From the NCBI GenBank assembly GCA_963734965.1, contig CAVTJK010000003.1:1364001-1428000 (forward strand): a DNA stretch of 64,000 nt, given 5' to 3'. Position numbers and translations under genes: made by a program. The DNA is from UBA4742 sp963734965 (GTDB lineage Bacteria > Actinomycetota > Acidimicrobiia > Acidimicrobiales > Acidimicrobilacustridaceae). Under the pieces are notes generated by a model. That model made no database searches. It saw only the letters and a list, made by a program, of their open reading frames with translations, and was not told the origin of the DNA. Of the stretch, positions 9,957 through 18,466 are shown piece by piece; position 1 is the first letter of the stretch; every line of letters begins with the position of its first letter.

Positions 9957-10739
9957 CTACTTGGGTTGGTTCGGAACGCCCTTGAACAGCTGCCCGGTGG
10001 GCCCGGCGTTCACCTGACCCGACAACTTGGTGACCAGGTGGGGCGCGAAGACGGCGGCGTACACGAGGTGTCCGACGACGATGAACCCGAGGATCGACAG
10101 CAGAGAGGACTGCAGGCGGGTGCGCGATCTCGAATCGGCCCACATGTCGATGATCGTGCGGCCGTGTGGGTCCGTCCGCCCGAGCAGGTAGGTGAAGACC
10201 ATCACCTGCACGCCCATGGCGAGCGCGTCGTAGAGCGGGTATTGGTGCTTTGTGCCTTCCCACAGCGCGAGCCCGCTGATCACTCGGCCGTAGTAGAAGA
10301 CGCCCAATCGAGCCCCGAGTATCGCGTTGAACAGGAACGCCCAGGTGAAGCCGACGAGGAGGCCGGCGCCCAGCAGTGAGATCGGCCGGCGCCAGTGGAA
10401 CCGAGCAGCCAACCGACGGCCAACGAAGGCGCCGATCACGGCGGGCAGGACGAAGTAGGACACGTAGCCGATGGGCACCTGTGCCGGCAGGCCACCCCAG
10501 GTCATGTTCAGGGGCCACCAGGACGGCATGCGCGGAATGGCGGCCGGGAACTGCGCGTACATGGCCCAGTCGTAGGGCGCCTCGAGCCACGAGAACGAGA
10601 TGGCGGAGATGCACACCAGGAGAAGTGGGTGCAGACGGTGGCGTCGATAGCTCAGGTACACGCCGAGCGCGATGAAGGCGATTCCACCGACGTAGGCGAA
10701 GGCGATGGCCCCCTTCATCAGCGGACTCAGACCGGTCAT
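9957..10739 (-). CDS. AveC-like (spirocyclase family) integral membrane protein
   Basis: A 260-residue protein with about seven hydrophobic segments. The pattern FSWLEAPYDWAMYAQFP followed by a Trp/Pro-rich loop (MPSWWPLNMTW) matches what I remember of the AveC-like family, named after the avermectin spirocyclase and common in mycobacteria. What such homologues do outside avermectin synthesis is unknown. The ATG at 10739 overlaps the stop of the small membrane protein upstream (bases TCAT on the plus strand), so translation is probably coupled. A palindrome upstream of the pair suggests TetR control. The family call is moderately sure; no function is assigned. Confidence 0.55.
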   Translation of the reverse strand: MTGLSPLMKGAIAFAYVGGIAFIALGVYLSYRRHRLHPLLLVCISAISFSWLEAPYDWAMYAQFPAAIPRMPSWWPLNMTWGGLPAQVPIGYVSYFVLPAVIGAFVGRRLAARFHWRRPISLLGAGLLVGFTWAFLFNAILGARLGVFYYGRVISGLALWEGTKHQYPLYDALAMGVQVMVFTYLLGRTDPHGRTIIDMWADSRSRTRLQSSLLSILGFIVVGHLVYAAVFAPHLVTKLSGQVNAGPTGQLFKGVPNQPK

Positions 10740-10891
10740 CGGTCGTTGGCCTGACGCGTCGACGCGCCACGGGCTTCGGGGTCGTAGCGCAGCACGAGCC
10801 AAAAGATGAGGACGATCAGTCCGAGCAGCGTGCTCAGCATGATGACGACGCCCACCTTCGCCCCTCCCGCGTGTTCGTCGGCCGGCGACAT
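10736..10891 (-). CDS. Small single-span membrane protein, 51 residues
   Basis: A short protein starting MSPADEHAGGAKVGVVIMLS with one long hydrophobic helix (about residues 12-32) and a charged tail ending ARGASTRQANDR. The start at 10891 is supported by an AGGAG site 5 bases upstream. Its TGA overlaps the start codon of the AveC-like gene, so the two are likely made together and may form a complex. I do not recognise a family. The 22-base palindrome at 10904-10925 lies directly upstream of the ribosome binding site. Confidence 0.65.
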   Translation of the reverse strand: MSPADEHAGGAKVGVVIMLSTLLGLIVLIFWLVLRYDPEARGASTRQANDR

Positions 10892-10903
10892 CCGGCTCCT
10901 GAA

Positions 10904-10925
10904 TAAGATAGTACACACCATCTTA
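10904..10925. promoter_or_regulatory. Palindromic operator, TAAGATAGT-N4-ACCATCTTA
   Basis: The arms TAAGATAGT and ACCATCTTA match in 8 of 9 positions around a 4-base spacer. The site lies between the TetR gene stop and the small membrane protein, in an AT-rich island within GC-rich sequence. It is a good candidate operator for the adjacent TetR regulator controlling the two membrane genes. The GATAGT half-site recurs upstream of the TetR gene at 11661. Confidence 0.65.
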
Positions 10926-10960
10926 AACGGAGGGCGGCGGCCCGTCCGAGGGGCCGACGC

Positions 10961-11620
10961 TCAGCGGCCCCGGTGGAGGAAGCCGTGGAGGGCGGCCTGG
11001 GTGAGCTCCTCGACGATGGTGTCCCTCGGGGGCTGGGCGGGTCCGAAGAACGTCGAACCGAACGCGGCCATCCCGGCGACCATGGCCACCGTGGAGTGCG
11101 CCGGCAGATCGGGGTGGCTCGACTGCATCCCCCGGGTGGCGATGCCCTCGGCGCTGATCTGGCCGAGGACGGCAAGTGCCTCGCTCACCTCGGCGATACC
11201 GGTCTCGGTCATCTCCTCTTCGCTCAGGCCATCAGAGGCCCAGAGCGTCATCACGAGTCCACGGTGCTCGACGAACAGGTCGTAGAGCTGACCGACGAAC
11301 TGGCCAGCGAGGTCGTCCTCGTCGGTCTCCTCGGGGACGAGGCCCTTCCAGGTCGCGCTGAAGTCGTCGACGAAGCTCGTGAAGGGAACGACCAGCGCCT
11401 CGTGGAACAGTGCCGCCTTCGAGCCGAAGTTGCGGAACAGGAGGTGCTCGGCCACGCCGGCCTCCTCGGCGATCTCGCGGGTCGTGGTGCTGCGGAAGTC
11501 CTGGCGGGCGAACAGGTCGCGAGCCGCGTCGAGGAGGAGACGCCTCGGTTCTCCCCGCGGGCGGCGGGTGGCCTTGGCGGGTGCGGCCGGCGCTCCGGTC
11601 CTGGATGTGGTCTTGGCCAC
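10961..11620 (-). CDS. TetR family transcriptional regulator
   Basis: A 219-residue repressor-type protein with a Lys/Arg-rich N-terminal tail. The TetR helix-turn-helix is at about residues 26-72: LLLDAARDLFARQDF, then TTTREIAEEAGVAEHLLFRNF and GSKAALFHEA. The C-terminal ligand domain is unassigned. It lies just upstream of, and in the same direction as, the small membrane protein and AveC-like genes, so it probably regulates them and possibly itself. Confidence 0.9.
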   Translation of the reverse strand: MAKTTSRTGAPAAPAKATRRPRGEPRRLLLDAARDLFARQDFRSTTTREIAEEAGVAEHLLFRNFGSKAALFHEALVVPFTSFVDDFSATWKGLVPEETDEDDLAGQFVGQLYDLFVEHRGLVMTLWASDGLSEEEMTETGIAEVSEALAVLGQISAEGIATRGMQSSHPDLPAHSTVAMVAGMAAFGSTFFGPAQPPRDTIVEELTQAALHGFLHRGR

Positions 11621-11660
11621 CGCTTCCGTCCTGATGTCGACTCTGGCCCGAACCCACGAA

Positions 11661-11680
11661 GATAGTGATCAGTCGCCATC
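11661..11680. promoter_or_regulatory. Imperfect palindrome upstream of tetR, GATAGTGA-N4-TCGCCATC
   Basis: Arms GATAGTGA and TCGCCATC match in 6 of 8 positions and begin about 40 bases upstream of the TetR start at 11620. The GATAGT and CCATC words are shared with the palindrome at 10904-10925, but their spacing is wider by four bases, so it may be a different arrangement of the same half-sites or a chance match. It is a possible autoregulatory site. Confidence 0.35.
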
Positions 11681-11842
11681 GTGAACACCGGCGGTGTACC
11701 TCGCGCTGTCAGTCCAGCGGCGTGGGCGAGTACGCTGCTGCGTCCGTCCTGGTGCCAAAATGGGCCACACGGCGGACCGCGCGGCCGTGCGGTGCCTTCA
11801 CGACGGCCGATTCGAGTCGGTTGAGCACGCCATGGAGAGGCA

Positions 11843-12782
11843 ATGAAGATCGCGATCGTCGGAACCGGTGCGATGGGCGCGGTGTACGCCGCGCTGCTCA
11901 GGAAGTCGGGCCACGAGGTCTGGGCCATCGATCCGTGGCAGGAGCACCTCGACGCCATCGCCACCGACGGGCTGCGGGTCTCCGGGGCCAGCGGCAGCTA
12001 CGTCGTCGACGGCTTCCAGGTCGGCGCCGCGCCGGCCGACGCCGGTCCGTGCGATCTCTGGGTCGTCGCGACCAAGGCCTCCGACGTCGACGAGGTGGCC
12101 GCTGGCATCGCCCCCCTCCTGCGACCGAGCGACGTGGTGATGCCGTTCCAGAACGGCCTCGGAGCCGGTGAACGGGTCGCCCGGCACATCCCCGAGGATC
12201 AGATCATCATCGGGATCGCCGAGGGGTTCGGCTCGTCGATCCCCGAGCCGGGGTCCGTGCACCACAACGGCATGCGGCTCATCCGCATCGGCGAGATGGC
12301 GCGGCGGGATGACCGACCGGGTGCAGCAGATCGAGCGGATGTGGCGCGATGCCGGCTTCAACGTCCGGGCCTTCGCCGACGTCGACCGCATGATCTGGGA
12401 GAAGTTCCTCTGCAACGTGACGCTCAGCGCACCGACCGCGGCGTTCGACGTCACGGTCGGCGAGCTGATGGCGAACCCCGAGACGTGGGCCGTCGCTCTC
12501 GGCTGCATGATGGAGGCCTACCGACTCGGCACCGCCCGAGGGGTCACGTTCTCGTTCGACGACCCCGTGCGCTACGTCACCGACTTCGCGTCGACGATCC
12601 CCGACGCCAGTCCCTCGATGCGCCTCGACCACCTGGCCGGTCGTCGATCGGAGATCGACGTCATCAACGGTCAGGTGGTCGAGCTCAGCCGCGAGCTGGG
12701 TCTCGAGACGCCCTACAACGAGTCGCTCTGCGCGGTGGTGCGTGCTCGCGAGTCGCACTTCGCCAAGGCGGCGCCCTGCTAG
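11843..12782 (+). CDS. Ketopantoate reductase family protein (one frame change)
   Basis: About 312 residues. The N-terminus MKIAIVGTGAMGAVYAALLR is the NADP-binding motif of 2-dehydropantoate 2-reductases, and VATKASDVD and PFQNGLG follow as in PanE. The C-terminal helical domain has WEKFLCNVTLSAPTAAF, which matches the substrate-binding Lys/Asn region. One extra base near 12300 (atggcgcggcggg) changes frame before GGMTDRVQQIE. PanE reduces 2-dehydropantoate to pantoate for coenzyme A synthesis, but many actinobacterial paralogues act on other 2-oxo acids. No other pantothenate gene is nearby, so panE is not assigned. Confidence 0.8.
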
Positions 12783-12832
12783 CTGCGGGGGTGCCCATCC
12801 CGCTGGATTCGCGGGCGAACTAGCGTGCCGAC

Positions 12833-13264
12833 ATGAGCGACGCCAGTGAACCGACGATGACGGGCATCCACCACTTCTCGCCGACCGTGAGCGACGTCGA
12901 GGCGAGCGCGGCGTGGTACGAGCAGGTGTTCTCGATGATCAGGGTGCCCATCACCTTCCCGCACTACGACTGCGAAGACACCGGCTACACGGTGATGCTC
13001 ATCGAACCGGTCTCAGGTCTGGGCATCGGGCTCCACCACAACGAGGCCAACGGGGGCGAGGCCTTCGACGAGGCCCGAACCGGGCTCGACCACATCGGCC
13101 TCAAGGTCCCGACCCGCGAGAGCCTCGACGCGTGGGTCACCAAGCTCGACGGCCTGGGTGTCGAGCACTCAGGCATCCGTGACATCACCGAGCCGGTTCC
13201 CTTCTCGACCCTGGTCTTCCGCGACCCCGACAACATCCAGCTCGAGTTCATCTACTCGCCCTGA
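12833..13264 (+). CDS. VOC (glyoxalase/dioxygenase) superfamily protein
   Basis: A 143-residue protein with the paired beta-alpha-beta-beta-beta layout of the vicinal oxygen chelate fold. The motifs GIHHFSPTVSDVEASAAWYE and GLDHIGLKVPTRE provide His residues typical of metal ligands, and VFRDPDNIQLEFIYSP is the classic C-terminal strand with the Glu ligand. It follows the ketopantoate reductase-like gene by 50 bases. Members include glyoxalases, dioxygenases and resistance proteins; the substrate is not known. Confidence 0.8.
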   Translation: MSDASEPTMTGIHHFSPTVSDVEASAAWYEQVFSMIRVPITFPHYDCEDTGYTVMLIEPVSGLGIGLHHNEANGGEAFDEARTGLDHIGLKVPTRESLDAWVTKLDGLGVEHSGIRDITEPVPFSTLVFRDPDNIQLEFIYSP

Positions 13265-13277
13265 TCCCGGTCAGCCG

Positions 13278-14183
13278 TCAGAACCTCTCCGGGACGAAGT
13301 GCAGAGGAAGATCCGGCTCGACGTAGCCACGGGCGGGTTGGCGCTTCGGCAGCTTCACGTCACGGTGTTCGAGCGGCTCATAGGGGATGCGGCTGAGCAG
13401 GTGGGAGATGATGTTGAGCCGACCGCGCTTCTTGTCCTCGTTGTTGGCGATGTACCACGGCGCCCATGAGGTGTCGGTGGCGGCGAGCATGGTGTCGCGG
13501 GCGCGGGAGTAGTCGTACCAGCGGCTGTATGACTTCAGGTCCATGTCGGAGAGCTTCCAGATCTTGCGCGGATCGTCGATCCGGCTCTCGAGCCGACGGG
13601 TCTGCTCGTCGGGGCTGACCTCCAGCCAGTACTTGATCAGGAGGATGCCGGAGTCGACGATCGCCTTCTCGGTGGCCGGCACCAGCTCGAGGAACCGCGC
13701 CGACTGCTCCGGAGTGCAGAAGCCCATGACCAGCTCGACGCCGGTGCGGTTGTACCAACTGCGGTCGAAGATCACCACCTCGCCGGCGGCGGGGAAGTGG
13801 GCGATGTAGCGCTGGATGTACATCTGCGATCGCTCGCGCTCGGTCGGGGCCGGGAGGGCCACGTGGCGAAAGACCCTCGGACTCGTGCGTTCGGTGATGC
13901 GCTGGATCGTTCCGCCCTTGCCGGCGGTGTCGCGGCCCTCGAACACCACCATGACCTTGGCCCCGGACGCTCTGACCCACTCCTGCATGGCCACGAGCTC
14001 ACCCTGCAGACGCCGCATCTCGGCCTCGTACTCCTTCCTCTTCATCCTGGGCTTGGCTGCGCTGGCCGCATCGAACTCCTCGATGCTCGACGGCGGTACA
14101 GCGGCCTCGGGCCGCGTCCGGGTGTGGGCTCTTCCGGACTGTTTGGCCTTCTTCTCGGACTTCTTCTCGGACTTCTTGCTCAT
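13278..14183 (-). CDS. ppk2: Polyphosphate kinase 2 family protein
   Basis: A 301-residue kinase using inorganic polyphosphate to phosphorylate nucleotides. A Lys-rich tail (about 1-20) precedes the domain. Walker A is GRDTAGKGGT at about 83-92, the Walker B/lid region is VVIFDRSWYNRTGVE, and the lid arginines follow in RRLESRIDDPRKIWK. The length matches class I PPK2 enzymes acting on nucleoside diphosphates, but class cannot be fixed by eye. The ATG at 14183 is chosen for the GGAGGG site about 8 bases upstream. It is convergent with the VOC gene. Confidence 0.9.
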   Translation of the reverse strand: MSKKSEKKSEKKAKQSGRAHTRTRPEAAVPPSSIEEFDAASAAKPRMKRKEYEAEMRRLQGELVAMQEWVRASGAKVMVVFEGRDTAGKGGTIQRITERTSPRVFRHVALPAPTERERSQMYIQRYIAHFPAAGEVVIFDRSWYNRTGVELVMGFCTPEQSARFLELVPATEKAIVDSGILLIKYWLEVSPDEQTRRLESRIDDPRKIWKLSDMDLKSYSRWYDYSRARDTMLAATDTSWAPWYIANNEDKKRGRLNIISHLLSRIPYEPLEHRDVKLPKRQPARGYVEPDLPLHFVPERF

Positions 14184-14296
14184 CAATCGTCCCTCCCGGC
14201 TGGAGATCGGGGAGGCCTCGCCCCACGAAGGGTGTCCCGACTCCCGACGATGGTGGCATCGTCGGGCGGTCACGCGCCACGTCGTAGCGTGTGCGC

Positions 14297-15742
14297 ATGG
14301 TCGAGCCGCCGTCGGCTGGGGCGGAGGCCCCCGCGCCCGATCCCGACCCGACTCGCACGGTCGTCGTCACCCGGGCGCCGAGCGATGTCCTCCGACTGGT
14401 GGTCGCCCTCGTGCTGCTGCTGACCGCCGCCGTCGTCGGGAGGTTGTTCGGTGACGCCACCGTCGGGTTCGTGGCCAGACTGCTCTCCGGGTTCGCCACG
14501 TTGCCTTCTTGGCTGGTCGCGGGATTCGCCGGCCTGGTGCAGCTCGCCGCGATCGCACTCGCCGGGCTCGGCCTCGCGGCCGCCGTCCGCACGCGCTCGT
14601 GGAGGCTCCTGTTGTCGGTGGCCGTCGCCCTGGCGCTCGGCGCCCTGGTCACCGCCGGCCTGGTGCACATCGTCGACTCCCACGACGCCCGCGTGACCGA
14701 CTTCACGCCGATCGTCGCCCTCGGGCGGGGGAGTGCCTGGACGGCCGCCGGACTGGGGGCGCTGGCTGCTGGAGTAGCGGCCGTGTGTCCGTGGGTGTCG
14801 CGCCGGTGGCGCCGAGCGGCGTGGGCGACGCTCCTGGGGGTGGCGCTGATCGTCTTCTTGACCGAGCCCGTGTCGTTCAGCGCTCTGCTCGCGTTGCTGG
14901 CCGGGTGGGCGGCGGGCACGGCGGTCGTCGTCGTGGCGGGCTCGCCGTCGCACCGCCCGACGCCAGGCGCCATCACCGACGGGCTCGATGCCGTGGGCGT
15001 GCCGGTCGCGCACCTCGAGCCGGCCAAGGTGGACGCTCGCGGTTCCACGCCCTACTTCGGCGAGACCACGACAGGAGCCAAGCTCTTCGTCAAGGTGCTG
15101 GGCGAGGACGAGCGCAGCGCGGATCTGCTCTTCCGCCTCTACCGTCGAGCTCAACGTCGAGATCTGGGCGACGAGAAGCCCTTCTCGACGCTGCGTCGGA
15201 CCGTCGAGCACGAAGCGCTCGTTTCTCTCACGGCCCGGGATCTCGGCGTGCGCACCCCGCGGCTGGTGGCGCTCGCGACGGCCATGCCCGATGGCTTCGT
15301 GCTCGCCTACGAAGCCATCGAAGGACGCTCGTTGGACCGCTTCGACCCGGCCGAGCTCACCGACGAGGTGTTGGACGCGACCTGGCAACAGCTGACCCTG
15401 CTCCGTCGACATCGCATCGCTCACCGCGATCTCCGCCTGGCCAACCTGTTCCTCGGCGACGATCGGATGGTCTGGTTGATCGACTTCGGCTTCTCGGAGC
15501 TGGCGGCGCCCGACCTGTTGCTGGCCACCGACGTGGCCGAGCTGCTCGCGTCGTCGTCGACCGCGGTGGGTCCCGACCGAGCCGTCGCCGCGGGCACGCG
15601 GGCCATCGGCGATCGAGCCGTCCGCTCGGCCCTCGGCCGGCTGGACCCACCGCTGCTCAGCGGGGCCACCCGCACCGCTCTGAAAGCCGACCCCGCCGTG
15701 CTGGAAGGGCTTCGCGCCGGCGTCGTGGCGCTGTCCGCCTGA
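14297..15742 (+). CDS. Membrane protein with protein-kinase-like C-terminal domain
   Basis: A 481-residue protein. Residues 30-220 hold about six hydrophobic helices; the C-terminal half is kinase-like, with KLFVKVLG (candidate ATP lysine), HRDLRLANLFLGDD (catalytic loop, HRD with Asn) and WLIDFGFSE (DFG). Similar actinobacterial proteins carry a large flippase-type membrane domain (LPG synthase-like) after the kinase part, which is absent here. The pattern resembles ABC1/RIO or aminoglycoside-type kinases more than Hanks kinases. The substrate is unknown. It is convergent with the PAP2 gene. Confidence 0.65.
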   Translation: MVEPPSAGAEAPAPDPDPTRTVVVTRAPSDVLRLVVALVLLLTAAVVGRLFGDATVGFVARLLSGFATLPSWLVAGFAGLVQLAAIALAGLGLAAAVRTRSWRLLLSVAVALALGALVTAGLVHIVDSHDARVTDFTPIVALGRGSAWTAAGLGALAAGVAAVCPWVSRRWRRAAWATLLGVALIVFLTEPVSFSALLALLAGWAAGTAVVVVAGSPSHRPTPGAITDGLDAVGVPVAHLEPAKVDARGSTPYFGETTTGAKLFVKVLGEDERSADLLFRLYRRAQRRDLGDEKPFSTLRRTVEHEALVSLTARDLGVRTPRLVALATAMPDGFVLAYEAIEGRSLDRFDPAELTDEVLDATWQQLTLLRRHRIAHRDLRLANLFLGDDRMVWLIDFGFSELAAPDLLLATDVAELLASSSTAVGPDRAVAAGTRAIGDRAVRSALGRLDPPLLSGATRTALKADPAVLEGLRAGVVALSA

Positions 15743-15748
15743 TTCCGA

Positions 15749-16348
15749 TCAATGCACGAAGATCGACATGACGGCTCCGACGAGCATGCCCGCCCCGAGG
15801 CCGGCCGTCACGTCGAGAGGGTTGTGGGCGCCCACATAGACCCGGCCCAGCGCAACGACGAGGCACACGACCAGCGGGATCCAGACGACTCCCAGCGACA
15901 GGCCCGACGCGACGACCGAGCTCACGGCCGCGACCAGGATCACGTGGCCGGAGGGGAAGCTCGGCCCTGATGTGGGCACGTCGTCGCCCCGCAGGCGGGC
16001 ACCCGGTTCGCTGGTCCCCGGTCGCTGCCTGACTTCGAGAGAGCCCACCATCCACCGGCGGATCACGTGCTCGGATACGACCTTCAGCACGACCGCGCCC
16101 GCCACCGCCACCGCCAGCCTCGGATCGGCCGTGATCCAGGCGATGGCCAGACCCACGAGTGCTCCGACGACGAGGTTGCCGAGTTGCATCGGCACCCACA
16201 ACGGCCAGTAGAGACCATCAGGGAGGCCGTTCACGGCGCGGAAGACGCGCTGCTCACGCGGGCTGATCGACGACCGTCGCGCGCCCACGACCGACGCGAC
16301 GAGGACGACGATCCCGATCCCGCCCGCGATCCCTGCCACCGCAGTCAT
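15749..16348 (-). CDS. PAP2 family phosphatase
   Basis: A 199-residue membrane phosphatase with about five hydrophobic helices. SFPSGH is conserved motif 2 and GRVYVGAHNPLDV is motif 3 with the nucleophilic His and Asp. Motif 1 (normally KxxxxxxRP) is degraded: only RQRPG is seen and no matching Lys. The family removes phosphate from lipid pyrophosphates or phosphatidate on the outer face of the membrane. It ends 6 bases from the end of the membrane kinase-like gene, facing it. Confidence 0.8.
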   Translation of the reverse strand: MTAVAGIAGGIGIVVLVASVVGARRSSISPREQRVFRAVNGLPDGLYWPLWVPMQLGNLVVGALVGLAIAWITADPRLAVAVAGAVVLKVVSEHVIRRWMVGSLEVRQRPGTSEPGARLRGDDVPTSGPSFPSGHVILVAAVSSVVASGLSLGVVWIPLVVCLVVALGRVYVGAHNPLDVTAGLGAGMLVGAVMSIFVH

Positions 16349-16383
16349 GGACGGACCCTAGGCTCCGCGTCGGTGCCCGACGG

Positions 16384-17001
16384 TCACCTCCTCGTGGTCA
16401 GGCTGGTCAGCGAGGCGACCGCCATGTCGACGAAGAGATCCTCGAGGAACGCCTGTCGGTCGGCGCTGTGGTCGGAGCGGGTCTGGGTGAGCAACGAGAC
16501 GATCCCGGAGAGAAGGACGCCGATGGCCGGCTTGGCGATCGATGGGTCCAGCTCGAACTCCTCAGAGGCGAGCGTCGTGAAGTAGTCGAGCGTCTTGCGG
16601 TCCCAGCTTCGTTGCTGGCGCCGATGGGACGCGTCCGAGCCATAGACACGCAGAGGCGTGAAGAACTCGGCACCGGTGCCGGCGGATTCGAGGATGGCCT
16701 GGATGAACGAGCGGAGCTTGGGTTCGAACCCGTCCTCGGCGGCGGCGACCTGGCGGCGAAGCTTGCGATCGAGCGCCGCGGCTTCGCGCCGGTAGAGGGT
16801 CGAGAGGATGTCGTTGCGATTGTCGAAGTGCTTGTAGACGAGGGCCCGCGTGACCTCGGCCCGTTCGGCGACGGTGCCCATGGTCACCGCTGCCGGGCCG
16901 CCCTCGCTCATCAGCGCATGAGCTGCATCCAACAGGGCGTCACGACGCGCCTCCGCCGTCTGCCTCGGAGGGATCGGATCCTGCACGGGCGTTCGGGGCA
17001 C
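16384..17001 (-). CDS. TetR family transcriptional regulator
   Basis: About 205 residues from the GTG at 17001, which has GGGAAG about 8 bases upstream; earlier in-frame starts would run into the operator region. The helix-turn-helix is LLDAAHALMSEGG then VTMGTVAERAEVTRALVYKHF and NRNDILSTLY. The C-terminal ligand domain is unassigned. It is divergent from the amidohydrolase gene across a 155-base region with two palindromes (17040-17056 and 17081-17105), so it very likely controls that gene and itself. Confidence 0.88.
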   Translation of the reverse strand: MPRTPVQDPIPPRQTAEARRDALLDAAHALMSEGGPAAVTMGTVAERAEVTRALVYKHFDNRNDILSTLYRREAAALDRKLRRQVAAAEDGFEPKLRSFIQAILESAGTGAEFFTPLRVYGSDASHRRQQRSWDRKTLDYFTTLASEEFELDPSIAKPAIGVLLSGIVSLLTQTRSDHSADRQAFLEDLFVDMAVASLTSLTTRR

Positions 17002-17039
17002 GGGCCATCTTCCCACGCACAGACGGGCTACGGGCCATA

Positions 17040-17056
17040 GGTTGCATTTTGCAACC
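17040..17056. promoter_or_regulatory. Perfect palindrome GGTTGCA-TTT-TGCAACC
   Basis: Seven-base arms match perfectly around three bases. It sits 38 bases upstream of the TetR start and shares the core TTGCA-N3-TGCAA with the larger palindrome at 17081-17105. The two centres are 45 bases apart. It is a strong candidate operator for the divergent TetR protein. Confidence 0.75.
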
Positions 17057-17080
17057 ATCTGTGGTTGGGTGACCTGAAGC

Positions 17081-17105
17081 CGGTGGTTGCACAATGCAAC
17101 CACCG
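17081..17105. promoter_or_regulatory. Perfect 25-base palindrome CGGTGGTTGCA-CAA-TGCAACCACCG
   Basis: Eleven-base arms match perfectly around CAA. The site ends 51 bases upstream of the amidohydrolase start. It contains the same core as the site at 17040 with longer arms, and is the most perfect inverted repeat I found in the window. It is the likely primary operator of the divergent TetR regulator. Confidence 0.8.
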
Positions 17106-17156
17106 CTCCGCTCACGGCCGGCCCGATCCTGTCGGGCCGGAGAAGGGACCATCACG

Positions 17157-18318
17157 ATGTCCTACGCCGACGGTCGCCCGATCCTCGACGCCGACAGCCA
17201 CCTGATGGAGTTGCCCGGCTTCCTCGACCCGTACATCGAACACGAGATGCTCGATCGTCTGAAGGGCCGCTCGATGGCCCGGCTGTCGGGCGTGCTCGAC
17301 GATGCCGCGGCCAAGGCCGAGGGGCGCCGTACCGACCCGGCCATCCGCGCCGTGGCCGAGCAGCGACTGCTCGTGGACAAGGGCTGGCATGCCATGGGTG
17401 CGTCCGAACCGTCCGAACGCAGCCACGTGCTCGACCTCTTCGGCTTCCAGGGCCAACTCGTCTTCGCCACCTTTGCCACCGCCATGTTCATGGGTCGCGA
17501 GGTCGATCTGCTCTACGCCGGCAGCCGGGCCCACAACCGCGCCGTCGTCGACTTCTGCCGAGACGACCCTCGTCTGCTCCCGGTCGGCTTCGTTCCCCTG
17601 GTCGATCCGGATCTGGCCGTTGACGCGCTGCGCGAGGCCATCGAGCTCGGCTGCACCGCCATCCACGTGCCGTCGACGGCGGCCGGAGACCGGTCACCCA
17701 CCCATCCCGATCTCCATCCCTTCTGGCAGGTGATGAACGACAGCGGTGTGCCGTTCGTGCATCACGTCGGCGGGGGAGGCCGCTTGCTGGACCGGGCCTT
17801 CCACAACAACGGGATGCCGGTGACCGATCACCTGGGCGGCGGCGAGAACATCCGATCGAAGGACTTCCTCGCCATCAACCACTCGCCCTCGCTGTTCCTC
17901 GGCGTCCTGATCCTCGATGGGCACTTCGACCGGTTCCCCGACCTCCGTGGCTGGCGTCATCGAGGAAGGCGCGAGCTGGGTCGTGTCCTGGATGCGCCAG
18001 CTCGACTTCGCCCAGCGCTCGTTCCGCCGCACCGAGGAGCCGTTGACCAAACTCGAGCTCCGGCCCTCCGAGTACGTGACCCGGCACCTCAAGTTCACTC
18101 CCTTCCCGGGCGAACCCGTCGGCTGGATGATGGAGCAGGCGGGCAGCGAGCTGTTCATGTTCTCGACGGACTTCCCCCATCCTGAGGGCGGGCGGGACCC
18201 CAAGGCCAAGTTCGAGGACGCCACGGCCGATGTGGACGGGCGCGCCCTCGATCGCTTCTACTACGAGAACATGGCCGAGCTGATCGGCGTCGATCGGATG
18301 GCCGCTCTGAACCCCTGA
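17157..18318 (+). CDS. Amidohydrolase family protein (PF04909 type, one frame change)
   Basis: About 386 residues with the TIM-barrel metal-hydrolase pattern: ILDADSHLMELPGF at the N-terminus, VPFVHHVGGGG in the middle and MFSTDFPHPEGG near the end, providing candidate metal-binding His and Asp. Members include decarboxylases and hydrolases of aromatic or carboxylated substrates. The ATG at 17157 follows a GGAGAAGG site. The frame changes near 17943, just before VAGVIEEGASWV. The two palindromes upstream suggest substrate-responsive control by the divergent TetR. Confidence 0.82.
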
Positions 18319-18466
18319 CCTCTCTCACCCCATCGGGTCGATGACGACCACGAGCGCGTGAGCAAGGATGGCCATGATGGCCAACTCGGTCAGGGGCACG
18401 TGCGCCCTCGACTGAGCCGCGAGGGGATGCCCGTGCCCGAGCATCCGCAACGAAGGGGGAACCGCC

